From positions 273,657-326,156 of the forward strand of contig CAUYUJ010004603.1 in assembly GCA_963575745.1 (NCBI GenBank): a stretch of DNA of 52,500 bases. Direction: 5' to 3'. Positions 30,425-41,980 of the stretch are shown piece by piece; within the stretch, counting starts at the first letter, position 1; the number at the start of each line of letters is the position of its first letter. The DNA comes from Prorocentrum cordatum. Taxonomy: Eukaryota > Sar > Dinophyceae > Prorocentrales > Prorocentraceae. A program made the position numbers and the translations under genes. The notes under the pieces are model-generated. The model worked only from the letters and a program-made list of their open reading frames with translations, ran no database searches and was not told the DNA's origin.

Positions 30425-33400
30425 CGAGGGAGCAACTGCGCTTGAACATTATCACTGCGGACCAAGAGGTCGGCGTAGGCCTCTCTTCCAGCAGAACGCA
30501 ACCTCTGCAAAACCAATGGGGCACGGACATCCATCCCTGAAGCTTCGACGGGCAGAGGCCTGAGCCCTCTGTCAACCAGCTCAACGACGATATGTTCTAG
30601 GGGCCCCCTCGCCTGAAATTAAACGGTGCTTCAGCAACGCGGACGAGACGCCAGCCTCGGTGACGACCTCATCTATCCATAGCTCCGACCAGCGCTCGCT
30701 GGTAGCTTGCGCGCGATTGACGGGGTCGCCAACGACCTGACCATCTACCGTGGGGCCCTGGCTCGCCGCCGCGGGGCCCTTTAACGATTGCGCGTAACTA
30801 ATCGGCCCAGCTTTGTGCGCCGCTGTTCCTCGGCCCAGCGGATGAACGAGCGCCGTCTTCGACCCTGGCAACGACCGCGGGCACGATGAGCCACGCGATC
30901 AATGAAACTGACGAGATCGCCCGAAGCACAGCGCGGCCTACTGCGGAAGCCCGCGAGGCCCGGCGCGCGCTTCTCAGCGGCTCCAGGCCCTTTGCCAAAG
31001 CACCCCTCAGCAGAGGCGGACGCGACTTCCCCGCTTCGCAAGCGAAGACGCTTCAGATAGATGCCTGATGCGCCGCAGCTTTGCCATGAGCAACCGGCGC
31101 CTGACATCTCTGACTGACAGCGCGAACTGCGCGCCTCAATCCGCCGACGCCGTCAGTCGCGCGAGCTCTGCCAGAGCTCGAAACCCTGAGCTCGCCCAAA
31201 GACAGAAGCAAATTGGCAGGCTGCGATGCGAACTGAAAGCCTGCTCCAACGCCCACGCTGCGATGTGCGACATCAATGAAACCCTCGAGATTGACTTGCC
31301 CCAGGAAGCGCCCGCACACCAAGCGCCAGCGCGCAATTCTGAAGGTCGGATCGCCGATGCCCAAAACCGCGGCCCAGCAGGGGACCGGAAATTCAAACTC
31401 CACATCGGCGTCCACATTGATCGCGGATGCCGCTGCCCGGGGCGGACGCCGCCGCCTGCGAGCCTTCGAGCGCTCGTCGTTGGGACCCGCAGCCTTATTT
31501 GGTCGAAGCTCTCGAGGTAGCGGTTCAGCAAGACGCGGGCGCGGGGGCCACCGTTTGCGCGCGGCGTCCTTGAGTTCAATCTGCAGCGCGCCACGCTACT
31601 TCCAGAGTGCTGCGACGTGCCCCCCGACCGCGCGGCGGCCCTCAGTGCCGACCTTCACAGCGGCAAAATCGATGGACGAAGCTTGCTGGCCATTTTGGCA
31701 CATCGCAGCAAAGTTAGCAGGTGGAGCAAGAGCACCCACATCACCCTGAGCGTTCCAATCCCCGACCGCCAGGCACGGATCAGCCACGCTCTGGAGATGG
31801 GGAAAGGGAGCAAGGGCGGCCAGCGCTTGACAGTTGCGCCCGTCGGCGCCGAGCCCTGGCCACAAGAACAATGCGACCGGCGCCCGTCTACCTGGGGCGG
31901 GGCGCCGAACCACGGCTGCAAAGCCCTTCGTCGGATCTGGTCGTCGCCCAGCCACGGCGCGTTGCCGGGCGGCCGGGATAGAGTCAGCAGCGGAGCGCCT
32001 GCGGGCCAAAACCCACCCCCCTCCAGAAGGGCACCCGCGCACGGCGGGCGCGCGCCCGGCGGCGCTGGCCCCCCGACCGCCCTCGGCATCAAAAGCGGGG
32101 CCTGCGACGCGCGCCATCACGAAGCAAATGGCGCCGCACGGGGCGCGCCTAGGTCGAGGCGGGCCCGCGGGCTCGATTCGGCGACGTCGCCGTGCAGGAT
32201 GGAGAAATCGCCCGGGTCGGCGTCGAGCTTGCCCGGCGTCTCTGGCAGGAGGGAAGGTGATCCAGCTGCGGGGCCCCCGCTTCTTAACCGACGTCAGCAA
32301 GGAGTGCTGGATCCGACTGAGAAGGCTCAGCAGAAACCCCAGCGGGGGATGCGCCCGCGTCCGCCGCGCCCAGCGCCCGCTCCAAATCTCAACGCAGAGG
32401 CCATGACCCGCGGAGCCCACGACGGCGCGAGCTGATCTTTCGCAGACGCTCTCGCCGACGCCCACGTCCTCAAGGATTGGCGCATGAACAGCCCCTGCGC
32501 CCGACGCCAATGCGCGCGGAGCCTGCGGGGCGGCCGGAGACGATCCGCCCCTGGAGGCCACTGCAGAGGACGCCCTTCGCGATCTGCAAGACCCAACCGA
32601 TCCTCTCGCGGCGGGAGAAGCCGAGCGAAAAAAAGGATCGCGCTGGGAGCCGCAGTGGTTGAAGTGCACGCGGCCTGGGCGATGCGACTTCCAGGCGCTG
32701 GAATCTCTGCGAGCCGAGCCCCAGGGGCCGGGCCCGCAGCTCGAAGACGCCGCAGTCTTGGCGCCGGCAACGGGGAGGGGCCCGTCGCAGAACGGAAGCG
32801 CCGCCGCGAGAGAGACAGCTCGGCGCCTCCGCGGCGCCCGGATGTCCGAGAGCCCCCTAGCCTCGTTGCTGCCCGTGGCGCGGCGAGCCAGCCCCCCTTG
32901 CTCGCCAGGATGCAAAAAAACTCTCGCGACGCCCGCCTCGTCGGCAGCGCCTCGCGCGCTCGCAGCTGAGAGCGGCCGCGCCCAGACCAGAAGCTGCTAG
33001 ATTGTCGTGCCAAGTTGCTGCGGCGGCTTCCTCCGAGAGGGGGCGAAAGGCAGGGTGGGCCAAGGAACTGGCCATGAAAGGCATGCAATGCCGTTTCCAC
33101 TCTGCAGAATCTGCGTTTTCATCGACTGCTCGAGGGTCAGGGGCCCACCTGGCGGCGCGGGGGCGCAAGGCGTAATCGGTCACATCTGGACTGTCGACGC
33201 CGCCACGGACCCTGCGCCCCGAGCCGAATCGCTCCCTTTCCGAGGCGACGCCGCTACGCGAGGACAGCGCCCCCCCAGCCCGAAGACAAAAACATGCCAC
33301 CGCGACCGGGAAGAACTGACCGCCGCAACGCACGCGATCCGCGGAGCAGTTGATGTTTGCGAGATCTGGGTCGAAATCCAGCTCTTCAGGCACTGGCACT

Positions 33401-34660
33401 GTGTGACCTCCAGTAGTAGCACCTCGGCTAAATAGAGTCCTCGCCGTTGACTGTCGGCCTCTGAAGCATCGACTGCGCCGCTGGCCTGCTGCCTGGCCGC
33501 AGCGCGGAGGTGGCCGCGTCTCTCCTTTGGCGTGGGCGCAGCTGGAACGGATGAGACGGCGCTTCCACTCCCGCTTCCGGCGCCGGCGCCGCTGACTCCA
33601 GGTGGAGATCCGCCGCCAGGCATCGCAGCAGCGCTGGCACGAGCATCGCCAACATGCCTGTTGCTAGCGCCACACCTGCGCTTGGCCTGCATGCCCAGTG
33701 AGACCTTCTGCGCTTCTTCGCGGAGGGAGGTGAGGTCCCCTGCAGTGGGTCCGAGCGCCTCGAAGACCTCCGCATCGATATCTGCGGCGAGGTCAGACTT
33801 GACCCGATCCCTCTCCTGCACGTCGGCGGGGTCGAGCTTCAGGCTTTCCAAGCTGAGCTGGGGCCGTCAACGACGGCGACACCCTCGACGTCGCTGTCAC
33901 TGGACAGGAGGGGTGACAGGTTGAGCGACGCGGCGACCTCAGCATTGGGCGCTTTCTCTTTCGCACGGGACGGAACTGCTGCGCCCGCGCCGCTTCCCAC
34001 GACAATAGTTTCATGTGCCGCGGACGCCGCCTAGCTTTCCGTTGCCAGAGCTTCCTGCGACCAGGTCTCGGCCTCCAACACTTTGTGAGAGCACGAGCCA
34101 CGGCTTGGCGCGGCGATACGCGCAGCCCTTGATCGAGACGCTTTCCTCCAGGAGCGGCTGCCGTGAGTGTGCAAAGTTGGTGCATCCGCCTCGGGTCGTT
34201 GCGCCTCCAGCGCGGCCTAATTACTATTCCTCGCATTTGGAGCCGAGCTTGCGCGGAGCGTCGCCAACGGATCCTCCGTTGGCGCTTGGAGGCCGCGGCG
34301 GAATTTGCTTCGCCACGACCACTGGGAGGCGGGGGAGGCTTGCCTTTCTCGCCGCTGCCCTTGCCCATCTGCGCAGCCCCCGCTGGAGTGGGACTGAACG
34401 GGGATTCGGCACTAGCGTCGCGGAACGGCCAGTCAAAGATAGCTGGGGGGCCGAAAGCGCGCGGGCCTCGTGGGCGACCATCCGTTTCTGGGTTGGCCAC
34501 CAACGGCCCGGCACACTGACGACTGTTTTTGAAGTTCCAGCGGTACCTGGAGTGAGGGCAGGGCGCGTGGTACTGCTGCTGCGACTTGGAAGCAACGCTC
34601 TGCGGTTCACCAGCCTCGAACTTATCCCTATCCCTAAGATTGACACGCCAAAAGGCAATG
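30425..34660 (-). mobile_element. LINE-like retrotransposon 3, 5' half, heavily degraded
   Basis: Read on the minus strand, recognisable pieces appear in order. Near 34590-34500, CPHSRYRWNFKNSRQC resembles the degenerate RanBP2-type zinc finger (C..C..Y.WNF.NR..C) common at the start of dinoflagellate retroelement ORFs. A basic, Pro-rich MGKGSGEKGKPPPPP segment starts at 34368. An endonuclease segment spans 31890-31650. A linker lies near 30690-30800 (VVGDPVNRAQATSERWSELW), of the kind found between endonuclease and RT. No RT core follows; the element stops near 30425. Multiple frameshifts are required. Confidence 0.5.
31650..31890 (-). pseudogene. AP-endonuclease-like domain of LINE 3 (fragment)
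   Basis: The minus frame reads WPGLGADGRNCQALAAL..., then AVGDWNAQ at 31746-31763 and SSIDFAAVKVG at 31655-31690. GDWN is the expected variant of the GDFN catalytic box of the endonuclease/exonuclease/phosphatase superfamily, and S.ID(Y/F)..V is its C-terminal substrate-binding box. Upstream of the fragment the frame is lost (Arg/Pro/Ser-rich), so earlier catalytic residues cannot be placed. This is inferred to be a retrotransposon nicking domain, now inactive. Confidence 0.5.
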
Positions 34661-34971
34661 ACAATCTTAGGGATGCGCCCGGAAAAACGAAATGAATCCC
34701 TATGATTGGCATCGATGAGGAGATGCCCAGCATAGGGACAGGGAGATGTTCCAGGCTGGTAAGCAGTTGCCTGCCTCCGCCCTCCCTGCCACGGGCTCGG
34801 CCCGTGGAAGAGGCTGCAGCGAAACGAACACCTGCTGGGCTTGGCGGCTCCAGCAGGCAGGCGTGAACTTGGCAACCGTTGCCGCCGGGAAGCTGGGGCA
34901 CTCGAGCCGGCCCCTCTGCCTGCGCACAGGCACGAGCCACCCAGGCCCGCGGCTCGCACTCAAGCCACAGC

Positions 34972-35138
34972 TGAAGGGGCCCCAGGACACACAAATAAAT
35001 ACACACAAATAAAAAGATTCCCCATATGTTCCCATATTTTCTGGGTTCTTGTCTTCCCCCCCCACTTCCCATATTTTCCAATCTTTTCTGGGGGATCGAC
35101 GATTAATTGTGTCTGTGTGTGGTTTTTTTCCCTCCTGA
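34972..35138 (+). mobile_element. Family C TIR element, copy 4
   Basis: TGAAGGGGCCCCAGGACAC at the left, TTTTTCCCTCCTGA at the right, 167 bp. Flanks ACAGC and ACAAC match at four of five positions. Upstream, 34665-34970 is GC-rich and holds a short TCCCTATCCCTAAGATTG / CAATCTTAGGGATG inverted pair near 34623-34673. Confidence 0.8.
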
Positions 35139-35234
35139 ACAACGGCCACGGAAGACGCACCGCCGGGGGACCGCCAAGGGGGGCCCAGCGCCGGCCCGAA
35201 CAACCCGTGCGGACCTTTGGAACTACACACTCGG

Positions 35235-36290
35235 AGCACATACGAGAGGACACCCGACAGGACACGACGGTGGCATGGCCTCCCACAGCGACAGGACATG
35301 AAGTGTACCCCTGGTTCGAGAACGCAGAGGACATGAGAGGGGATCGACAGGACACAAGAGCACCCTCGATTTTGCAGGGTCGACCTGCCAATGCGCGCCA
35401 ACTGTATGTCGTTCTTCTCTATTCTGATCAACCTCCTCGTCTCTGCAGATTCAGGGATGGGGTCCCGAGGGGTGGGAGCCGAAAAATAGGACAGCGTTCC
35501 CACGTTCAACCGTCACTGTCTGAGGACACTCGGCGGCTTCCAGTAAACCCGCATTCACAAAGGTTGCCATCTCTTTAGAAGAACAAAACATGTCTTAAAC
35601 ATAAACTGTTGACGGTCCGCGCGGATCTTTTGGATCTGAGCTGGACCCCCGGAGCGCGCCAGGGGCGGCGCCAGGGGCGGCGCCAGAGGCGGCGCCAGGG
35701 GGGGCCCAGCGCAGATCCAAGACACCCGCGCAGAGCGCCAAACTTTTATGTTTGCGGCGTTGTTTGCTCTTCGACTTTTGCGTGCGCCTTTTTTTAACTT
35801 CCGCTGGCTTCCGCCGGCCTTCCGCCGGCGGAGACGGCCTCACGATTTCCTTCTGCGGGCTGCCGCCGCCCGCCCGCCGACGAAGAGACGACGACTCCCT
35901 GGATCCTCGAAGGCGAGGCCTTTTCTGGAACGCCTCCCCCGTCCTCAAGGGCCCCCCGTCCCTCAGGGCCACGTCGTGGAACCTGCTGTGGCAACTCCTG
36001 GGAGCCTTCCGTGCAGTCCTGCTGGCTTTTGCGAACCGCCGCCGATCGTTGCGAAATCGACGCTGAATCCACGCCGATCGACGCTGAATCGGCGCTATCC
36101 CACCTATCCCACGTCTGTGCAATCTAACGACGGAGTTGCGAGGGTGTACAGTCGGCCTGGATTGGAGAGGACACGCGAGAGGACTCAAGACCCTTCCGAG
36201 GGCCACGCTGCTACAAGAGAATGCAGGAGGCATGGGCCGCAGGCCACGGGACACGAGGGCACCCCGGCTCTGGCAGGACTGACCTACTAA
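35235..36290. repeat. Dispersed AGAGGACAC-type repeat pair
   Basis: 35235-35375 and 36165-36290 share ACGAGAGGACACSCGA-type phrases, a GGCATGG segment, then GACAYRAGRGCACCC. They are diverged copies of one repeat about 930 bp apart. The stretch between them holds foldback G1 and GC-rich sequence with no recognisable gene. CGATCGACGCTGAATC is tandemly repeated near 36058-36090. Confidence 0.45.
35598..35753. mobile_element. Family G foldback element, copy 1
   Basis: Long imperfect TIRs of about 45 bp. AACATAAACTG...GTCCGCGCGGATCTTTTGG at the left is mirrored by CCAAGACACCCGCGCAGAGC...TTTTATGTTT at the right. The loop contains a GGCGGCGCCAGGGGC short tandem repeat. A related element lies at 37991-38202. 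Confidence 0.65.
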
Positions 36291-36654
36291 TCCGGGCCGC
36301 CTGTGCCGCGTTTCCATGGCTCGCAGCCGAAGTGAACCACCGTCCGTCGTCGGCGCCCGCCCGCCTCCCCGTCCCCGCTCCTCTACACCCTGCGAAATGC
36401 TTAAGAAATCATGGGTTCAGAAACTCATAGTCTCAGAATTTGAATAAAACCCAGAACTCCGACTGAGATGTTAGGGATTACATTTACACGTTAAGAATCA
36501 TCGAGGCTCTGGCCGAAGAGGTCAGCTCTCTTGAGCATCGCCTCATTAGGGTGTAGCGCCGCGCGGGCGCCCCTGCCGCAGCCTTCCCGCGGCGGCGGCG
36601 CGCCGCCCTTCGCCGGGCTGCGCTGCTTCCCCCGGCCCTTGGCGCACGGGCCTC

Positions 36655-36815
36655 CCGGCGGCGGCACGTCGCCGTCGTTGGTCGTCGGCCGTCGTCGGCG
36701 CTCGGCGCTCGGCGTCGTCGGTCGACGGCGATCGCGTATCGTCGTCGGCCGTCAAGCGCGGAGCATTGTCGATCGTCGATCGTCGACGTCGTCGTCGTCG
36801 TCATCGGTAGGAGGA
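36655..36815. repeat. CGTCG-rich low-complexity segment
   Basis: Repeated GTCGTCGG and GATCGTCGATCGTCGACG motifs. The surrounding 36300-37400 shows no recognisable gene on either strand. Confidence 0.6.
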
Positions 36816-37397
36816 GCAGGGGAGACGAGGCAGGCAGGAAGGCGAGGGAAGTGATAGGGGGAACTGGCTCCAAGGCGGGTTGGAGGGAGGAGAAATGCTG
36901 AGGTGTAGGGGTGTTTGTCTGACGCATCGCATCGAATCCGCGTCGAATCCACGTCGAACACGCGGCGGGCACAAGAGAAGACCGCAATTCGTTGGACACA
37001 CTAGGTTCCCCGAATCGGATTGAGCAACGTTCGAAAGTTCAATGTTTCAACAGAGGTTCAACATAATTTGAAAGCAACTACAGTAAAGGTCCAGCCAAGA
37101 AGATCTTGGAACAAGCTCGGAAACCACCATCGGAAAAAATGTCGAAACCCAGTGGGAAGTCCACGACATGCTCACACGCGCTCCGGATACTCGAGACTTC
37201 TTCGCGGCCGGAGTTGATCCAAACTTTTTCCAAACCCCAAGCTTAGAGCAGTGTTGACTTTGAATTTTGTGAGAGCATGGGCCTCGAACTATACCCCGCC
37301 TGCGCTTGTGCAAGCATGAATCGGGCCGGGCGAAAGGGGGGGATGGCAAAGGGGGGGTTTGAGAATCAGCTCACGTAGCTGATTTTCCAAGCGCCTC

Positions 37398-37510
37398 CCA
37401 GCGCCAGAGGCGACTATGTATCGAGGAATGGGCCCCTCGGTGAGGCCGAAACCAGCTGCATGCAGCAAATGTTGTAATCCCCCCTTTCCCAATCCCGCCC
37501 TTTCGTCCGG
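37398..37510 (+). repeat. Dispersed repeat J, copy 1
   Basis: GTATCGA, then a GGCGGTG-like variant, CCAGCTGCATGCAGCA and a pyrimidine-rich TGTAATCCCCCCTTTCCC segment, then CTTTCGTCCGGCC. The copy at 51045-51150 has the same order around CCAGCTGCATGCAGCA. Confidence 0.5.
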
Positions 37511-37647
37511 CCCGAATGTAGCCCGTTCAAAACCCCCTCGGCGCGGGGCATCCGTGAAAGACAAAAGAGCGCCCCGCGTCCGCGGGGCCGTGGCCCGCGA
37601 GGCCGTGGCCGTGGATGCGGGCACGTGCTCCGCCCACGAGCGTCGAA

Positions 37648-37984
37648 TTAAGTCGGGCCTGTCTGAAGGGGCCCTGGGACACACAAATAAATACACACAC
37701 ACAAGTAGAAGGATCCCCGTATATCTTCCCATATTTGTTTGATTTCTGCCCCCCCCCCACTTCCAATATGTTCCCATATTTTCTCCGGAATTGACGATTA
37801 ATTGTGTCTATGTGTTTCTTTTCCTCCTGACTGTCTCTCTACAGGAGAAGTTCTCAAAAATATTCAAAAAAAATCTGGGGACGATGTTTTGACAATTTTT
37901 GAAAATTTTAGTGCATTTGGTAACATTTGTTCTTATTTTTCTGTTGTTGCCAAAAACCCCGTGTAGGGGGACAGGCCCGACTTA
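37648..37984 (+). mobile_element. Family B MITE, copy 5, interrupted by family C
   Basis: The left TIR TTAAGTCGGGCCTGTC is cut at 37663. The right part resumes at 37831 with CTGTCTCTCTACAGG and ends TAGGGGGACAGGCCCGACTTA. The family C insertion between is flanked by CTGTC, so the host element was intact before. Confidence 0.8.
37664..37830 (+). mobile_element. Family C TIR element, copy 5, nested in family B
   Basis: A 167-bp element from TGAAGGGGCCCTGGGACAC to TTTTCCTCCTGA, flanked by a perfect 5-bp duplication CTGTC (37659-37663 and 37831-37835) derived from the family B TIR. Confidence 0.88.
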
Positions 37985-37990
37985 CGCATA

Positions 37991-38202
37991 GACGAAGAAC
38001 ACACCCACACACACCACAAACAGAAACAGAAACTTTCGGTGCTCCGCACGGATTTCTTGGATCTGCGGTGCACCTCCCTCCCTGGCGCGCGGAGCGCGCT
38101 AGCGGCGGCGCCGGATGCGTCGCCACGGGGTCCCGCCGCGGATCCGAGAAGTCCGCGCAGAGCGCCACAAGTTTCTGTGTATGTCGGTTGTTCTTCTTCG
38201 GA
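37991..38202. mobile_element. Family G foldback element, copy 2
   Basis: The left arm GACGAAGAAC...CAGAAACTTTCGGTGCTCCG then CACGGATTTCTTGGATCTGC is mirrored by GCGGATCCGAGAAGTCCGCG, CAGAGCGCCAC, AAGTTTCTG and GTTCTTCTTCGG. The apex includes GGCGCGCGGAGCGCGC. It abuts family B copy 5. A 19-bp direct repeat ACGTGYTCCGCCCACGAGC lies outside the whole stack (37623-37641 and 38202-38220). Confidence 0.65.
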
Positions 38203-38220
38203 CGTGTTCCGCCCACGAGC

Positions 38221-39410
38221 AAGGAGCCGGCAGGGGGCCCAGGAGGTCACCGGCACGGCGGCCCCGAGGCTGCCCCCCATCCCAAGCCTGCGTCCGCGCC
38301 CTTGGCGCCCTCGACGTTCTGCGCACTCGCGCCGAGCGCGGCTTGCTCCACTGGGCCCCTGGCCTCGCGGGGGAGGGGCGGGGGCGGAAGGGGAGAGGCA
38401 TGGGGGAAGGTCGACGGGGGAAAGCGAGGAGAAGAAGAAGTATCGACCCCTGCCTCTCCACGTCATGGAAGTCATCATGACGAAACAAATTGTTTGCCCG
38501 CTGCCGGCCCCCAGGGCCGGCCCCCAGGGGAGCCGTTGCTGGGCCCTGGGGCCGTTCAGAAACGACTCGGGGTGTCGAGGAACATCCACGTTAGGAGAAA
38601 ATCCTGGCGGTGGAGTTCTGGGGTGTGGGGGATCGGGGGGAAGAGATGAACGCCCACCTTTTTTGGGCGCCGCTGGCTCTTTTCAGTCTGCCCGAAGCCT
38701 CTGGGGTCTCCTGAAGCCTTCAACCTTAAGGGAAGGAGGGGAAAGTGAAGGGCGGAGGGGGGAGGCAGTGGAGAAAAGGAAAAAGCAACGGAGGACGACG
38801 AGAAGACCGGGATAGCGAGGCTGAGGAGGACGAAGAGCTGACGGTGAGGAGCGAAACAGAGGAGAAGCAACTGGGGGGCAATGGGGGAACAATTGTTTGG
38901 GACCTTCGGGCCATGACCGCGGGGCCGAACTACACCAAAGTCCAAACACGAAAACCCTTGACCTGACATGCGCTCGCGCCGACACAGGTCCCACATGGGG
39001 AGCACGACGAGGAAAGGTAACAGAAAGGGGGCAGAGGGAATGAGAAAGGGGGAACGAAGAGGAACGGAAAGCCGAGGAGGATGAGCAGGAGGAGGAGGAG
39101 GAGGAGCAGGGGATTCAACTTCTTCGCTTGTAAACACTGGCCGCCGCTGCTGGAAATGCCATCGCTCTCCCTCCCCATCCGTTACAATCGTCTTGCCGCC
39201 CTCTGCCGTAAAGCCACGAGCCGCTAAAACACGATCTGGATCTAACGAGGGGAGAGGAAGAAGGATGAAAGGGAATGAGGGGAAAGACGGAAGGAGGGAG
39301 GGAGGGAGGAACGACACGCACACAAGTCATACGCCAGAGGCGCGTGGACGCTGCCATTGTTGTACAACGCTGTGCTGCCACATGAGCTCCTCATGCTGCA
39401 CCACGGTCGC
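38221..39410. other. Stretch without recognisable gene
   Basis: GC-rich sequence to about 38.65 kb, then a purine-biased stretch (GGAGG, GAGGA runs at 38730-38870, 39005-39120 and 39245-39315). Open frames exist on both strands, but none shows a known motif or convincing non-repeat composition. Confidence 0.5.
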
Positions 39411-39413
39411 CCA

Positions 39414-39791
39414 CTAAATGCGCGGACGCCCGCATCGATTGACATACCGCTGCGAAACCGGGATGGTGGTGTTCGAGACGAACGCATAGGGACGAAACGC
39501 ATATGCGGCATGTGATCGAACGACCTTCCCGTGCAGCATTAATTGCTCCTGCAGCGCAAGCATGTCCAAAGGTGGGCAGCCGGCCCTTTGGAGCACTGTA
39601 GCGTTGGATACACTAGACACACAAGACGAAGAAATTCGCAACATTGATCCCAGACAGCGGGAATAGAAAGCATTCAGCCTCGTAGTCTCTGCCACGTTCA
39701 GCCATGCAGATTGCAAGCCGTACGTGATCCTCGACCAAAAAAAAAACATGCGCATTTTCTTTGGGCAGCGAACGAGACGCGTGGCCCCCAA
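39414..39791 (-). pseudogene. LINE 1 post-RT tail
   Basis: The frame reads YGLQSAWLNVAETTRLNAFY then SRCLGSMLRISSSCVSSVSN and TVLQRAGCPPLDMLALQEQL. This is the usual W...R.LD.FQ.RCLR.IL.I..S..S.VSN..VL..AG...L...L..Q pattern that follows the RT thumb in these elements. Six hydrophobic or charged anchor positions are kept. The frame ends cleanly at 39414, which may be near the original C-terminus. Confidence 0.6.
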
Positions 39792-39949
39792 GCCTCTTCA
39801 ATACCGTGAAATCTCCCCACCCTTGTCCCAATGTGCAAGATAATTCCGGCATGGTCTGCCCGCCCGCGCAGATCCCCACTCCCAAATAGGTCATGCTGTC
39901 CTTCATCGGAATAGCGTCCCCGGTGGGCGTCTGGAGAACAGACTTCCTC

Positions 39950-40973
39950 ATTATTCCGATCAGCTGGAACTTCGACCAGTGAAGCGCCATGCCGTAATTA
40001 CGAGCCGCCGACGTGCGCAACAGAGTCGAGCATGTCTCGTAGTCGGGCCTTGTTGCGGCCTGCCTAGAGTCTGGCAGACGGCGCGCATCCCCCCGGGCTT
40101 CCGGCGAGTCTGGCAGACGCATCGTCGACGATCACTGTCGTGAGCATCGCGAACAAGAGAGGAGACAGCGGGCATCTTCGAGAAATTCCAGATTTCTGCT
40201 CTCTGCCATCCGACTCTGCGCTGAACGCCGCCGGCGACGCAGAAACGCCGACCAACGACGCAGAAACGGCGCTCCGAGTATATGTGATGCACCATGCGGA
40301 CATACTTTTCTGGTGGTCCGAACCGGCGGAGGGCCACCATAAGCGCGCCCACGTTGATGGAGTCGAACGCATTCTGCTACTCAACGGCCACCATGCCGAC
40401 TTGCCCATCCTTCCAAGCCAATTCCATGTCAATGCGCGGGCGCACCATGAGAATGGCGTCGCTGGTGCTCTGGCCAGTGCGAAAGCCGAACTGCGCGTTC
40501 GTCAGCCGTCCCTCTGCGCCAGCCCGCTGCTTCAGAAGGATGGAAGAAAAAAGCTTGCAGGTCACGCAAAGGACTGACTGGCCCGTAGTTGTCGCAGAGC
40601 GTGACGCCCCCTTCTTGCGCACGGCACTCGCGTTTGCGTCGTGACAATCCTCGGCTCGGGGATACTCCCTTTCTAGCCGATGTTCGTTGCGCACGCGCGC
40701 GAGGCAGGTGAGCCCTTCTGGCTTCCTCGCCAATGCGTGCCAGTACTCGCCGTGCACGCCATCTGGCCCACGCGCTCTGTTCTTCATTAAGCCGCGGGAA
40801 GCGTCGCCCACTTCTGTTTCCGCGATGTCCCCGAGGTCTGCTGGCAAGTCGTCTCCCAGTGGCTCGCCGCCGGACGTTGCTGCTGGTCTGACGTGCCACT
40901 GGATTCGCCCGAAGTGTTCGCCAATGGTGCCGGCCCACATGTCGCTGTCAAGCAATGCGCCGCTCTTGTCCAT
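39950..40973 (-). pseudogene. LINE 1 reverse transcriptase, frameshifted
   Basis: Blocks in order: MKNRARGPDGVHGEYWHALA (RT entry motif), LTNAQFGFRTGQSTSDAIL (block 2), QNAFDSINVGAL after an in-frame TAG at about 40377 (block A). Then a RRFCVVG/RRFCVAG repeat that looks like an 8-codon slippage, and in another frame GISRRCPLSPLLFAMLTTVI (block B). Last ARNYGMALHWSKFQLIGI...MTYLGVGI (thumb side). Where YADD is expected I find only RRLPDS, so the catalytic aspartates appear lost. At least three frame changes. Confidence 0.65.
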
Positions 40974-41449
40974 AAGCTTGACATGTCTCGGTGCCCGCGG
41001 TTTCCAGTTGGCTCAGATGCTCTGCCAGCCCCCGGTTGCAAGCCGATTGCCTAAACAATTGGTTTTGTCATTCTTGGCCATGTCCATGCAAGTTTTGCGC
41101 AGCTCGCGCTCCAACCGCTACTCAGGCAGCGCGCTTGCGGTCCAAAGCAGCCAACGTCTATTCGGACATCTACGGCCCGCTCGCTTTCCGGGCAAGCGCC
41201 GGAAGCGCGGCCTTCGCAAGAGCCGCTGCCCAGCCTATGGCCGCCCAAGCTATTGACGCAGCGCCCTGGCCCCCCCCCGCCGCCACGCTGTCGCAGAAGA
41301 CGGTGGCAAATTTTCGTGGGACACCCTGTTGCTCTCAGGCTGCCGCGCCCTGTCTGCGGGGGCGGGCCGTTTTGCTGCCATCGCGCCCGACAACCTCCAC
41401 CACGGCTTGCACTGGAAAGTGGTATGTTGCAAGGGCTGCTCCGTGGATG

Positions 41450-41980
41450 GACCTCAAGACTCAGACTTCTGAACCTTGCTCTGTCACAGGATCTGCTGGC
41501 GCGACCCCAGGCCCCAAGAAAACTGCCTTGCCCCCCGCCCCCCCTGGGACAGAAGCGTTCGCCCCTGCCAGAGAACTTCCCCAGTGCGGCTCCCTCGGCA
41601 AATCTCGATTTGGAATATCCAGTTCGCGGTTGGCACAGGCGCCGAAAACGCGCCCACCAAGAACGCGCTCATCGCCGTGTTCGCTGCGCCCCAGTCTCGA
41701 ATTCGCGCCCCCGAAAATCAATTTCCGTTTGCCGAGCAGCGCTGGTGCGCAGCATCTAGAGCGAGGACAACACGCAACCTCTCGTCGAAATCTCGGCCGC
41801 CATGCGGAGCATCAACGCACGCGTCGCCCATGGTGCCCCCCTGAACCTTCAACTTCAAGCAGCACATGCGGTCGACGAACGAACGCAACTCATGGCGCGC
41901 GCCTGAAGCAGCTGCACTAGCAAAAACAAACGGTCGGCCGTTGCAACCGAAGATGTCGGGACAAGCCCGCCCCAGAAAAC
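41450..41980 (-). pseudogene. LINE 1 endonuclease domain, frameshifted
   Basis: The segment FVDRMCCLKLKVQGGTMGDA then VDAPHGGRDFDERLRVVLAL (41880-41760) is followed in another frame by KLIFGGANSRLG (41688-41725) and GDERVLGGRVFGACANREL. This is the LKLK...G...V.APH....D and LIFGDFNAR layout of AP-like endonucleases in dinoflagellate LINEs. The GDFN catalytic box reads GGAN here, so activity is unlikely. Confidence 0.55.
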
